Shown here piece by piece: positions 1-5,989 of a stretch of 8,462 nt of DNA (position 1 is its first letter; the number at the start of each line of letters is the position of its first letter). Origin of the DNA: Amphritea sp. (GTDB lineage: Bacteria; Pseudomonadota; Gammaproteobacteria; Pseudomonadales; Balneatricaceae). Where the stretch lies: contig JAGPUU010000049.1 in NCBI GenBank assembly GCA_018067325.1, forward strand, positions 1 through 8,462, given 5' to 3'. Under the pieces are notes generated by a model, which did no database searches, was not told the origin of the DNA, and was given only the letters and a program-made list of their open reading frames with translations. A program made the position numbers and the translations under genes.

Positions 1-505
1 TATCTTTCAACCCGGTAGAGATATAAGGGTGCGTACCGGCATCCACATCGGGATTGACCCGCAATGAGATCACCGCCACTTTATCCAGTTCAGCCGCCAC
101 TTTGTTCAAACGATCCAACTCGGCTTCCGACTCAATATTAAAGCAGTGGATACCCAGTTCCAGGGCACGGCGCATTTCATCTTCACGCTTTGCTACACCC
201 GAAAAAACTACTTTCGCCGGATCACCGCCTGCCTTAATTACCCGCTCCAGCTCACCCAGGGAAACGATATCAAAACCGGCGCCCAATCGTGCCAGCACAT
301 TCAACACACCGATATTTGAGTTAGCTTTCACCGCGTAACATACCAGTGCATCACGACCTTCAAGTGCCTGCGCGTAATCCAGATAGGCGCGTTCCAGAGC
401 ATCGCGGGAATAGATATAGGTTGGCGTACCGTATTGTTCAGCAATCCGGCTTACCAGCACTTCTTCGGCACAAAGGCGGCCATTCAGGTATTGAAAATTA
501 TCCAT
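1..505 (-). CDS. lysA: Diaminopimelate decarboxylase, N-terminal part (cut by window edge)
   Basis: Decarboxylates meso-diaminopimelate to L-lysine using pyridoxal phosphate, the last step of lysine synthesis in the cytoplasm. I translated the minus strand from the ATG at 505-503 and read 168 codons without a stop to the left edge. The full family protein is about 415 residues, so roughly 40% is visible. Visible landmarks are the start of the fold-type III (alanine racemase-like) barrel, the motif YAVKANSN with the probable PLP-binding Lys60, then LGAGFDIVSLGEL and VISLRVNPDVDAGTHPYISTG, all typical of LysA. The active-site parts contributed by the C-terminal domain lie outside. Shine-Dalgarno pairing before the start is weak. 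It lies downstream of lptM with a 92-base gap, so it may share that promoter or use its own weak one (556-585). The open frame on the opposite strand at 54-338 is a shadow of this gene. Confidence 0.95.
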   Translation of the reverse strand, partial: MDNFQYLNGRLCAEEVLVSRIAEQYGTPTYIYSRDALERAYLDYAQALEGRDALVCYAVKANSNIGVLNVLARLGAGFDIVSLGELERVIKAGGDPAKVVFSGVAKREDEMRRALELGIHCFNIESEAELDRLNKVAAELDKVAVISLRVNPDVDAGTHPYISTGLKD

Positions 506-555
506 AGTTATCTGTCTGTATATAAGGTTACTGCTCAGGAATAACTGAGCCTGTT

Positions 556-585
556 AATAGAAACTAGTTCTAATTGATTTGTTAA
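556..585 (-). promoter_or_regulatory. Possible promoter for lysA
   Basis: Read on the minus strand there is TTAACA (5 of 6 matches to TTGACA, at 585-580), an 18-base spacer, and TCTATT (4 of 6 matches to TATAAT, at 561-556). The predicted start of transcription would fall near 549, about 45 bases ahead of the lysA ATG and right at the inverted repeat 533-550. The match is modest, and lysA could equally be read through from lptM. Confidence 0.3.
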
Positions 586-597
586 AGCAATTAAAGG

Positions 598-708
598 CTA
601 CTGCTGCGCCTGTTTGGGCGCATCTTCGGGCAGATAAAGGTCCCCTTTCTGACCACAACCACTGATCAACAGAGCACTGAAAAAAATGGCGATCCAACAG
701 GCTTTCAC
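598..708 (-). CDS. lptM: Small outer-membrane lipoprotein LptM (YifL family)
   Basis: A 36-residue lipoprotein. In Escherichia coli, LptM (formerly YifL) helps mature the LptD-LptE lipopolysaccharide translocon; that role is family knowledge, not shown here. Reading GTG at 708-706 to TAG at 600-598 gives a short basic start (MKACW), a hydrophobic stretch (residues 5-15) and a lipobox ISGC with the lipid-modified Cys18. Then comes GCGQKGDLYLPED, which closely matches the family signature GCGxKGPLYxP. Gly at position +2 after the cysteine argues against inner-membrane retention. It is much shorter than the 67-residue E. coli protein but keeps the conserved core. GTG is the only start that includes the signal peptide: the frame is closed by a TAA a few codons upstream and AGGAA precedes the GTG by about 8 bases. 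Its position between divergent cyaY and lysA is the usual place for this gene. Confidence 0.88.
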   Translation of the reverse strand: MKACWIAIFFSALLISGCGQKGDLYLPEDAPKQAQQ

Positions 709-740
709 GTTTTTATTCCTGATTTTTAGTTAATCGCCCG

Positions 741-746
741 ATTATA
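741..746 (-). promoter_or_regulatory. -10 box of the lptM(-lysA) promoter
   Basis: A perfect TATAAT lies on the minus strand, 32 bases before the lptM GTG, predicting a transcript start near 734 and a leader of about 27 bases. I find no convincing -35 hexamer 16-18 bases upstream, so the call rests on the -10 box and its position in the divergent lptM/cyaY gap. Confidence 0.5.
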
Positions 747-785
747 CAGCGCAGTAGCCGTGATGAGTACCTGAACGAACTGCTA

Positions 786-791
786 TATACT
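786..791 (+). promoter_or_regulatory. Possible -10 box of the cyaY-gmhA promoter
   Basis: TATACT (5 of 6 matches to TATAAT) within TGCTATATACT, 38 bases ahead of the preferred cyaY start. The TGC just upstream gives a partly extended -10 look for the overlapping TATATA at 784-789. No good -35 box is seen, so support is only positional and from the hexamer. Confidence 0.35.
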
Positions 792-829
792 CTGTCTCAC
801 TGATAATATTCCGTCACATGAGTACTACA

Positions 830-1147
830 ATGAACGAATCTGAATTTAACCAGAAGGTTGACGACACCCTATTCGAGATCGAAGAAGTTCTTGATGAAGC
901 CGAGTCCGACATCGACTTTATGAATAACGGTGGCGTACTCACAGTGATCTGCGAGAATCAGACTCAGGTGATATTTACCCGGCAGACACCGGTTAAACAG
1001 CTTTGGCTGGCAGCCCGCAGCGGTGGTTTTCACTTCGACTTTAATGGTACAACCTGGGCCCGTGATAGTGATGGTGCACTGTTGAATGATGTTCTGACTG
1101 AAGTATTGTCAGCGCAGGCCGGTGAAAGTTTCAGCTTCGATCTATAA
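830..1147 (+). CDS. cyaY: Iron-sulfur cluster assembly protein CyaY (bacterial frataxin)
   Basis: Small acidic cytoplasmic protein that binds iron and modulates the IscS/IscU iron-sulfur cluster machinery. The product is 105 residues from this start (E. coli CyaY is 106). It begins MNESEF, like E. coli MNDSEF. It has an acidic first helix (residues 11-29, many Glu/Asp, the iron and IscS contact surface in the family), then the sheet motifs NGGVLTV, RQTPVKQLWLA and GGFHFDFNG with the conserved Trp residues. An in-frame ATG 12 bases upstream (818) would add four residues. I prefer 830 because it matches the family N-terminus and has GAG 7 bases upstream, though both sites have weak ribosome binding sequences. 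Co-directional gmhA follows 10 bases later and its Shine-Dalgarno overlaps the cyaY stop, so the two are surely co-transcribed and probably translationally coupled. Confidence 0.95.
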   Translation: MNESEFNQKVDDTLFEIEEVLDEAESDIDFMNNGGVLTVICENQTQVIFTRQTPVKQLWLAARSGGFHFDFNGTTWARDSDGALLNDVLTEVLSAQAGESFSFDL

Positions 1148-1157
1148 GGAGTTACTG

Positions 1158-1721
1158 ATGTCATTTGAAAGTGCACTGCAACGCCACATGCAGACCTTTA
1201 ATCGCCTGCCAGAGATCGAAACGGATATCCGTCAGCTGGCCGAACAGGTCGCAGCAACATTCACTGCCGGCGGTAAGCTACTGTTTTTTGGCAATGGCGG
1301 CAGTGCTGCCGATTGCCAACACTTGGCGGCAGAATTTGTCATACGTTACAAAGCAGAACGCAGGGCGCTTCCCGCCCTCGCCCTGACGGTAGACAGCTCT
1401 ATCCTGACTGCGCACTCGAATGACTACAGTTTTGATTCGGTATTCACCCGCCAGATCGAGGCATTGTGCCAACCCCGGGACCTGGTTATCGGCTTATCAA
1501 CTTCAGGTAACAGCGCAAATGTTATCAACGCGATAGAAGCGGCACAGAATATTGGCGCCGTTTGCTGGGCCTGGACCGGAGAGAGCGGCGGGCAGCTCGC
1601 CTCGATTGCGGACCATTTAGTAAAAGCACCGAGCAGTGAAACAGCCCGAATTCAGGAAGCCCATATCTTTATCGGCCATTGGCTCTGCGAAGAGATGGAC
1701 CGGCGAATGTCGACTCCATAA
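1158..1721 (+). CDS. gmhA: Phosphoheptose isomerase (sedoheptulose 7-phosphate isomerase)
   Basis: Converts sedoheptulose 7-phosphate to D-glycero-D-manno-heptose 7-phosphate, the first step of ADP-heptose synthesis for the lipopolysaccharide inner core. The 187-residue product is one SIS domain of normal length. Visible motifs are FFGNGGSAADCQHLAAEF (residues 43-60, with His55 and Glu59 in the H-x3-E pattern of the zinc/active site), LTVDSSILTAHSNDYSFDSVF (phosphosugar region, from about residue 77), GLSTSGNSANV (112-122, Ser/Thr-rich phosphate loop) and ARIQEAHIFIGHWLCE (163-178, with Gln166 and His169). The start is fixed by AAGGAG at 1146-1151, six bases before the ATG. A longer frame from 1122 lacks such a site and overlaps cyaY. 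The related DnaA-binding protein DiaA is an alternative, but the full catalytic set favours GmhA. HldE, which acts next, is encoded on the other strand at 5990-7414. Confidence 0.92.
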   Translation: MSFESALQRHMQTFNRLPEIETDIRQLAEQVAATFTAGGKLLFFGNGGSAADCQHLAAEFVIRYKAERRALPALALTVDSSILTAHSNDYSFDSVFTRQIEALCQPRDLVIGLSTSGNSANVINAIEAAQNIGAVCWAWTGESGGQLASIADHLVKAPSSETARIQEAHIFIGHWLCEEMDRRMSTP

Positions 1722-1738
1722 TAACTGTTCGCCCCTAA

Positions 1739-1760
1739 GCTGCTCTTAGCCAAGAGCAGC
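1739..1760. terminator. Hairpin between convergent gmhA and waaA, probable bidirectional terminator
   Basis: A perfect 9-bp inverted repeat, GCTGCTCTT / AAGAGCAGC, closes a four-base AGCC loop. It begins 17 bases after the gmhA stop and contains the waaA stop codon (1746-1748). A short TTTT (1767-1770) follows on the plus strand after six bases; the minus strand has no T tract. Convergent placement makes a terminator the natural reading, but the weak T runs make its efficiency uncertain. Confidence 0.55.
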
Positions 1761-3017
1761 CATCTGTTTTACCAGTTGCAGCTGTTGGTCCAGTGCACCC
1801 CGATTCGCTTCAATACAGTTACGGCCACGAATGCCCATCGCCCGTGCCTGCTCTGGATGATCAATCAACTCAGCAACAACCCGCTGTAGCTCTTCGGTAT
1901 CGATGACAACCTGAAGCGCCAGTTCCTGCTCCATCGTCTCAACGATTTGATGAAAGTTATGAACATGGGGGCCGATTAGTACCGGCTTACCCAGTACCGC
2001 AGGTTCCAGTGGATTATGACCGCCATGTTCAACCAGGCTGCCCCCGACAAAAGCGATATCTGCCGTACTGTACAGCGTCATCAACTCACCCATAGTATCC
2101 CCAAGATAGACCTGACAATCTGCGGCCGGTAACTGGGTCAGACTTCGACGACAGGTACGAAATCCCGCCTTAACACTTTGATCATAGATGCCGGTAAAAC
2201 GCTCCGGATGCCGGGGCACCAGCACTAAAACAAGATCGTTATATCGCGATTGCAGATTCCGATAAGCCTGCAACAGCTGCGTTTCTTCATCATCGTGGGT
2301 GCTGGCTGCAATAATGACCGGACGCTCTGCCCCCCAGGCATTTCTCAGCCTGCTGGCTTCAGACGCAGCTTCCTCTGGGGCTTCAATATCGAACTTAATA
2401 CTACCGGTCACTTTTAGCTTTTCAGACGCTAGCCCCAGCTCGACAAAGCGTTCACCATCTAGCGCATTCTGTGCGGCAACCCCTGTGACACGCTTCAACA
2501 TAGGTTCAGCCAGCCATCTAAACCGTTGATAACCGGCGGCTGAGCGTGCAGATAGCCGGGCATTGGTTACCAACACCGGGATATTACGCTGAGCGCAGCT
2601 GTGGATAAGATTGGGCCAAAGTTCAGTTTCGACGATCACGCAGCTACGGGGATTGATGCGCTTATGAAAACGGGCCAAAGCATCGGGAAGATCATATGGG
2701 CAATAACAGTGACTAACCCGATCACCAAAATGAGCCGTCACCCGGGCACTGCCAGTAGGCGTCATGCTGGTAATGAGTACCGGCACTTCCGGGTGCTCAT
2801 CCAGCAACTTTTCTACCAATGGAATAATTGCCATCGTTTCGCCAAACGAAACTGCATGCACCCAGATAGGTCGCGCACCTTCAACGGAATGAACAAAACC
2901 AAAACGCTCAGACCAGCGGCGTCGATACTCCGGCGCCTGCTTACCGCGCAGCCAAAGCTTCAGCAAAACCAGTGGTATCAGACAATAAAACATCAGCGAA
3001 TAGAACCAACGAGCCAT
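1746..3017 (-). CDS. waaA: 3-deoxy-D-manno-octulosonic acid (Kdo) transferase
   Basis: Transfers Kdo from CMP-Kdo to lipid IV-A at the cytoplasmic face of the inner membrane, an essential lipopolysaccharide step. From this start the product is 423 residues (E. coli 425). An N-terminal hydrophobic anchor (about residues 4-22) is followed by RKAPAY-like KQAPEYRRRW, HAVSFGE with the catalytic base Glu60, ETELWPN (130-136), NARLSARS, VPRHPERF (267-274), GDTMGEL (306-312) and the GGSLVEHGGHNPLEP donor-site region (325-339), a GT-B family 30 pattern. An in-frame ATG at 3047 would add ten residues. I chose 3017 because it matches E. coli from the first residue and puts the catalytic Glu at exactly position 60. 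Neither start has a good Shine-Dalgarno, so the start is not settled. It is a single-gene unit here: convergent with gmhA and divergent from the oxidoreductase operon. Confidence 0.95.
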   Translation of the reverse strand: MARWFYSLMFYCLIPLVLLKLWLRGKQAPEYRRRWSERFGFVHSVEGARPIWVHAVSFGETMAIIPLVEKLLDEHPEVPVLITSMTPTGSARVTAHFGDRVSHCYCPYDLPDALARFHKRINPRSCVIVETELWPNLIHSCAQRNIPVLVTNARLSARSAAGYQRFRWLAEPMLKRVTGVAAQNALDGERFVELGLASEKLKVTGSIKFDIEAPEEAASEASRLRNAWGAERPVIIAASTHDDEETQLLQAYRNLQSRYNDLVLVLVPRHPERFTGIYDQSVKAGFRTCRRSLTQLPAADCQVYLGDTMGELMTLYSTADIAFVGGSLVEHGGHNPLEPAVLGKPVLIGPHVHNFHQIVETMEQELALQVVIDTEELQRVVAELIDHPEQARAMGIRGRNCIEANRGALDQQLQLVKQMAALG

Positions 3018-3057
3018 AGAGATATACGCATTCCATAAGTAAAACATCAGTTTACCA

Positions 3058-3086
3058 TTATCAGTGAGTGATACCGAGGGTATAAT
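3058..3086 (+). promoter_or_regulatory. Sigma-70-like promoter of the oxidoreductase/reductase/Nudix-like operon
   Basis: TTATCA (4 of 6 to TTGACA, 3058-3063), a 17-base spacer and a perfect TATAAT (3081-3086), predicting a transcript start near 3093 and a leader of about 20 bases. AGG (3103-3105) precedes the ATG at 3113 by seven bases. The -35 side overlaps a TATCA-N5-TGATA inverted repeat (3059-3073) that could be an operator, though a 5-bp arm is weak evidence. Confidence 0.6.
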
Positions 3087-3112
3087 GACCGCTGTTAATC
3101 GCAGGTATAAAG

Positions 3113-4297
3113 ATGCAAACAGTAACGACAGATCTGGTTATTCTGGGCGGCGGTATCGCCGGCCTCTGGCTGTTAAACCGAGTCCGACAACAAGGTTTTG
3201 ATGCTATCTTGCTGGAAACCCATAGCCTCGGTGGACGTCAGTCAGTCCGCTCTCAGGGGATTATTCACGGCGGCACAAAATACGCTTTGAATGGCGTTCT
3301 AACCCAGGCATCCAATAGCATTGCGGATATGCCATCCCGCTGGCGCGCCTGTCTCGAGGGCAAAGGCGAACTAAACCTCAGCCAGGCAAGGATTCTGTCT
3401 GACGCTCATTATATGTGGTCAAAAGCCTCACTAGGGTCGAAAATGACGATCTTCCTGGCCAGTAAAGCGCTGAAAGGACGGGTAGATCAAGTTTCAGCTA
3501 AAGAGCGGCCACAGGTTTTCCAGAATCCAAAATTCCGCGGTAATCTGTATAAATTAAATGAGATCGTCCTGGATGTACCTTCCGTAATTGAGGCCTTGGC
3601 CAGGCCCAATATGCAGCAGATCTGCAAAGTTGATCCTTCCGAGGTCCGGCTGGAAACACTTAACGGTGAAGTTCAGGCGGTACAGCTAAACCAGCTGCGT
3701 ATTAAAGCCCAGCGCTATATAACCACCGCTGGCGAAGGCTCCGAGGAACTCCTGCAGCAACTCGGCATAGCTCAACCACAGATGCAGCGCCGGCCACTGC
3801 ATATGGTCGTAATCCGCCACCGTTCCGATCTGCCTACCTTCGCTCATTGCATAAGTAGCGGTAGCAAGCCCATAGTCACTATCACCACACACCCAACCCA
3901 GGATGGCGAACAGGTATGGTATCTGGGCGGCGATCTGGCCGAAGCCGGTGTAAAGCGAAGTTCAGAAGAACAAATTAAGGAAGCCCAACAACTGATTGCT
4001 AAACTGCTTCCCTGGGTCGAGTTAAAAGATGCCCGCTGGGGTAGTTTTCATATTAACCGAGCAGAACCCAAACAGTCATCACTAACCCGTCCAGACTCAG
4101 CCTTTGCCCAGTTAAGCGGCAACTGCATCATCAGCTGGCCCACTAAACTGGCATTGGCACCCGATCTGGCCGATCAGGTCCTTGGCATGCTCAATGAGCA
4201 AAACATCACCCCCTGCGCCAAGGCAGATACCTCCGCTCTGGCACTATTAGCCAAACCAGAGATCGCTGAACCAGTATGGGAGAGCTTGTTTTGCTAA
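3113..4297 (+). CDS. FAD-dependent oxidoreductase (DAO/GlpD-like fold), substrate unknown
   Basis: A predicted cytoplasmic flavoprotein of 394 residues with no signal peptide. Residues 7-37 form a Rossmann beta-alpha-beta unit with the dinucleotide motif LGGGIAG (Gly12, Gly14, Gly17) and Glu35 at the end of the second strand, where the FAD ribose would bind. Residues 42-58 read RQSVRSQGIIHGGTKYA, resembling the (S)xxSSGLIHGGxRY stretch of glycerol-3-phosphate dehydrogenase GlpD and L-2-hydroxyglutarate oxidase, so a hydroxy-acid or polyol-phosphate type substrate is conceivable. Near the C-terminus, GNCIISWPTKLALAPDLADQ sits where family members close over FAD. Length suits the DAO family. 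It is the first gene of an operon: its stop overlaps the start of the aldo/keto reductase. Family membership is well supported; the substrate, electron acceptor and pathway are not deducible. The antisense frame at 3686-3892 is a shadow. Confidence 0.85.
   Translation: MQTVTTDLVILGGGIAGLWLLNRVRQQGFDAILLETHSLGGRQSVRSQGIIHGGTKYALNGVLTQASNSIADMPSRWRACLEGKGELNLSQARILSDAHYMWSKASLGSKMTIFLASKALKGRVDQVSAKERPQVFQNPKFRGNLYKLNEIVLDVPSVIEALARPNMQQICKVDPSEVRLETLNGEVQAVQLNQLRIKAQRYITTAGEGSEELLQQLGIAQPQMQRRPLHMVVIRHRSDLPTFAHCISSGSKPIVTITTHPTQDGEQVWYLGGDLAEAGVKRSSEEQIKEAQQLIAKLLPWVELKDARWGSFHINRAEPKQSSLTRPDSAFAQLSGNCIISWPTKLALAPDLADQVLGMLNEQNITPCAKADTSALALLAKPEIAEPVWESLFC
4278..4284 (+). promoter_or_regulatory. 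Shine-Dalgarno deciding the aldo/keto reductase start
   Basis: GGGAGAG lies inside the last codons of the oxidoreductase gene. Its GGAG (4279-4282) stands 8 bases before a TTG codon at 4291 that overlaps the upstream stop TAA (4295-4297). The competing ATG at 4276 immediately abuts this motif and has no Shine-Dalgarno of its own, so the site favours initiation at TTG. Confidence 0.5.
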
Positions 4298-5100
4298 CAC
4301 TGAGAAAGATTACCGGTACCGATCTGATGGTCAGCCCGATCGGGCTGGGCACGGTTAAGCTGGGCCGCGATCGCGGTGTAAAATACCCCGAAAGCTTCAC
4401 TATTCCTGATGATCGGAGTGCACGTGGCCTGCTAGATCTGAGCAGAGATCTGGGGATCAACCTGCTAGATACCGCACCCGCCTATGGTCGGAGCGAGGAG
4501 CGACTTGGCCCACTACTACAAGGGCAGCGTGACCATTGGCTGATATGCAGCAAGGTCGGTGAGGAGTTTAATAACCAGACTGGGCAATCACACTTTGATT
4601 TTACCCCCGAACATGTGAGATTAAGTATAGAGCGGAGCCTGCAACGACTACAGACCGATGTGATAGATATCCTACTGGTGCACTCTGACGGTAATGATAT
4701 TGAGATCATCCAACGTTACGGCATATTGGAACAACTGGAGCTATTGAAAGCGGAAGGAAAGATCCGCGCCGCCGGCATGTCTACTAAAACGGTTGCCGGG
4801 GGAATTGAAGCCCTGAAACGCTCTGATATCGCCATGGTCACCTACAACCTGGATTACCAGGACGAGCTAGCGGTTATCGATTATGCGCTGGCAGAAGAAA
4901 AAGGGATCTTTATCAAGAAGGCTTTGGCTTCTGGCAGCCTCAATCAACGGCCAGGAATTGATCCGGTTCGGGCAAGTTTTGATCAGGTATTGGGCCATCA
5001 AGGGGTCAGCAGCGCCATTATCGGCACTATAAATCCTGAGCACCTGCGTGCGAATGTTGAGGCCGCTTCAGCCGCTATGGAGCAACAGCGAAGCAATTAA
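4291..5100 (+). CDS. Aldo/keto reductase family protein, substrate unknown
   Basis: A predicted cytoplasmic NAD(P)H-dependent reductase of 269 residues with the (beta/alpha)8 AKR barrel. The N-terminal ITGTDLMVSPIGLGTVKLG is typical of the family. INLLDTAPAYGRSEERLG holds Asp60 and Tyr65, SKVG holds Lys88 and LLVHSD holds His131, so the complete Asp-Tyr-Lys-His catalytic tetrad is present. GKIRAAGMST, MVTYNLDYQ and, at the C-terminus, SSAIIGTINPEHLRANV give the usual cofactor-side motifs. I start at TTG 4291 because GGAG lies 8 bases upstream and the resulting N-terminus (MLTLRKITG) resembles family members; ATG 4276 would add five residues and overlap the upstream gene by 22 bases. With the TTG start the overlap is seven bases, implying translational coupling to the oxidoreductase. 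The substrate cannot be read from sequence. The start of the gene is unusually rich in GATC sites and palindromes. Confidence 0.88.
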   Translation: MLTLRKITGTDLMVSPIGLGTVKLGRDRGVKYPESFTIPDDRSARGLLDLSRDLGINLLDTAPAYGRSEERLGPLLQGQRDHWLICSKVGEEFNNQTGQSHFDFTPEHVRLSIERSLQRLQTDVIDILLVHSDGNDIEIIQRYGILEQLELLKAEGKIRAAGMSTKTVAGGIEALKRSDIAMVTYNLDYQDELAVIDYALAEEKGIFIKKALASGSLNQRPGIDPVRASFDQVLGHQGVSSAIIGTINPEHLRANVEAASAAMEQQRSN

Positions 5101-5129
5101 AGATTACAGATATAACAACAGGAGAAAGC

Positions 5130-5939
5130 ATGCTCATAGCCAGTATAGATCCGGCCGAATTCCGAACTCAGGCCATTGAGATCGAACCTTTCGCTGGCGG
5201 TATCAATATCACTCCTGTCGGTATTCCTGTTGACTTTGAAACTATGCAGATGCGTCGTAAAGCTTGCCAACCCAGCATTCCTGGCAAGTACGCCAACCTG
5301 GGTGTTTCAGCACAGATCCACCTGACCCTATTTGAAAAAGAATACCTAATATTAGTCCGGCAGCAAAAAGCTGACCATGCCTTACTGAAACTCCCTTCGG
5401 GTTACGTGCCCCTGGAGCAACTTAGTAATCCTTACCTAACTCTGGCTCAGGAGTTAGTAGAAGAGTGCCTATTACTGAAAGGAAAGAAATTCTGTCGGGT
5501 GGAGCTAAACACTCAGCGATTAATCAAACCCTATTCAGAACTTGAATATCACAGTGATGATCTCTTTCAGCTCTTCAGTGAGCGCAGTAACCCACTCAAG
5601 TTCCCCCAAGCCCAGATCTATATCAACCGGCAGCCTTTATTAGGTAACCCTTTCCTGTATATCCATAAACAGACCTGCTCCGCTCAACTGGTGTATCCCC
5701 TGCGGATGAAACTACCTGACTGTGAAGAGTTATCTTTGCTGCATGCGGAAGAGCAATATGACCCGATATCGAATGAACTGAATGTAATTCTGAATTCAGA
5801 ACTCTGGCTGGCCAGAGTAAACGGGGATGGAATATTTAGTCTGAACAAACTCATTCGGGATCGGGTGCAGGCAATGAAAATACCCGCCAACACCCGCTTA
5901 AGCGAAGTGTTTGCGCCCAAGAAGAAAACGTTTATGTAA
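5130..5939 (+). CDS. Uncharacterised protein with a degenerate Nudix-like box
   Basis: A 269-residue soluble protein that I do not recognise as a named gene. The start is clear: AGGAG at 5120-5124, five bases before the ATG, and 29 bases after the aldo/keto reductase stop, so it is the third gene of that operon. Residues 60-92 (strand-rich, including LILVRQQ and LLKLPSGYV) resemble the opening of a Nudix fold, and residues 107-112 (QELVEE) match the REhxEE core of the Nudix box with Gln for Arg. The rest of the box is off: the expected Glu upstream is not at the right place, the Gly after EE is replaced (EECLL), and Gly91 to the core is two residues too long. It could be a divergent Nudix hydrolase, a non-catalytic Nudix-fold binder, or a chance resemblance. 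The C-terminal half (from about residue 120) shows nothing I can assign and ends in a basic tail (PKKKTFM). No signal peptide or membrane segment. Confidence 0.75.
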   Translation: MLIASIDPAEFRTQAIEIEPFAGGINITPVGIPVDFETMQMRRKACQPSIPGKYANLGVSAQIHLTLFEKEYLILVRQQKADHALLKLPSGYVPLEQLSNPYLTLAQELVEECLLLKGKKFCRVELNTQRLIKPYSELEYHSDDLFQLFSERSNPLKFPQAQIYINRQPLLGNPFLYIHKQTCSAQLVYPLRMKLPDCEELSLLHAEEQYDPISNELNVILNSELWLARVNGDGIFSLNKLIRDRVQAMKIPANTRLSEVFAPKKKTFM

Positions 5940-5989
5940 TCCACTTACTTAAAGGCTTGATGAAACGCTTGGCTTTCTCTTTAAGCTGA

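Noticed and set aside
2601..3038. Plus-strand open frame of 145 codons antisense to waaA
   Set aside because: It is a shadow of waaA, whose minus-strand product carries all family motifs. The antisense product has no recognisable domain.
3057..3062. GATAAT on the minus strand as a waaA -10 box
   Set aside because: No acceptable -35 hexamer (TTATAC at best), and a start near 3050 would leave the longer waaA frame leaderless. Too weak to list as a feature.
4261..4458. Replication origin suggested by the GATC cluster
   Set aside because: No DnaA boxes or AT-rich unwinding stretch accompany it and the whole stretch is coding. The cluster is reported as a compositional oddity only.
5801..5818. 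Near-perfect inverted repeat ACTCTGGC-TG-GCCAGAGT inside the Nudix-like gene
   Set aside because: It lies wholly in coding sequence, has no T tract and no relation to a gene boundary. One 8-bp arm pair in 8 kb can arise by chance and codon choice.
5948..5985. CTTAAAG ... CTTTAAG arms between the convergent Nudix-like gene and hldE, as a possible terminator
   Set aside because: The stem is A/T-rich with a 24-base loop, and neither strand has a T tract after it. A terminator is expected here, but this repeat does not support one.
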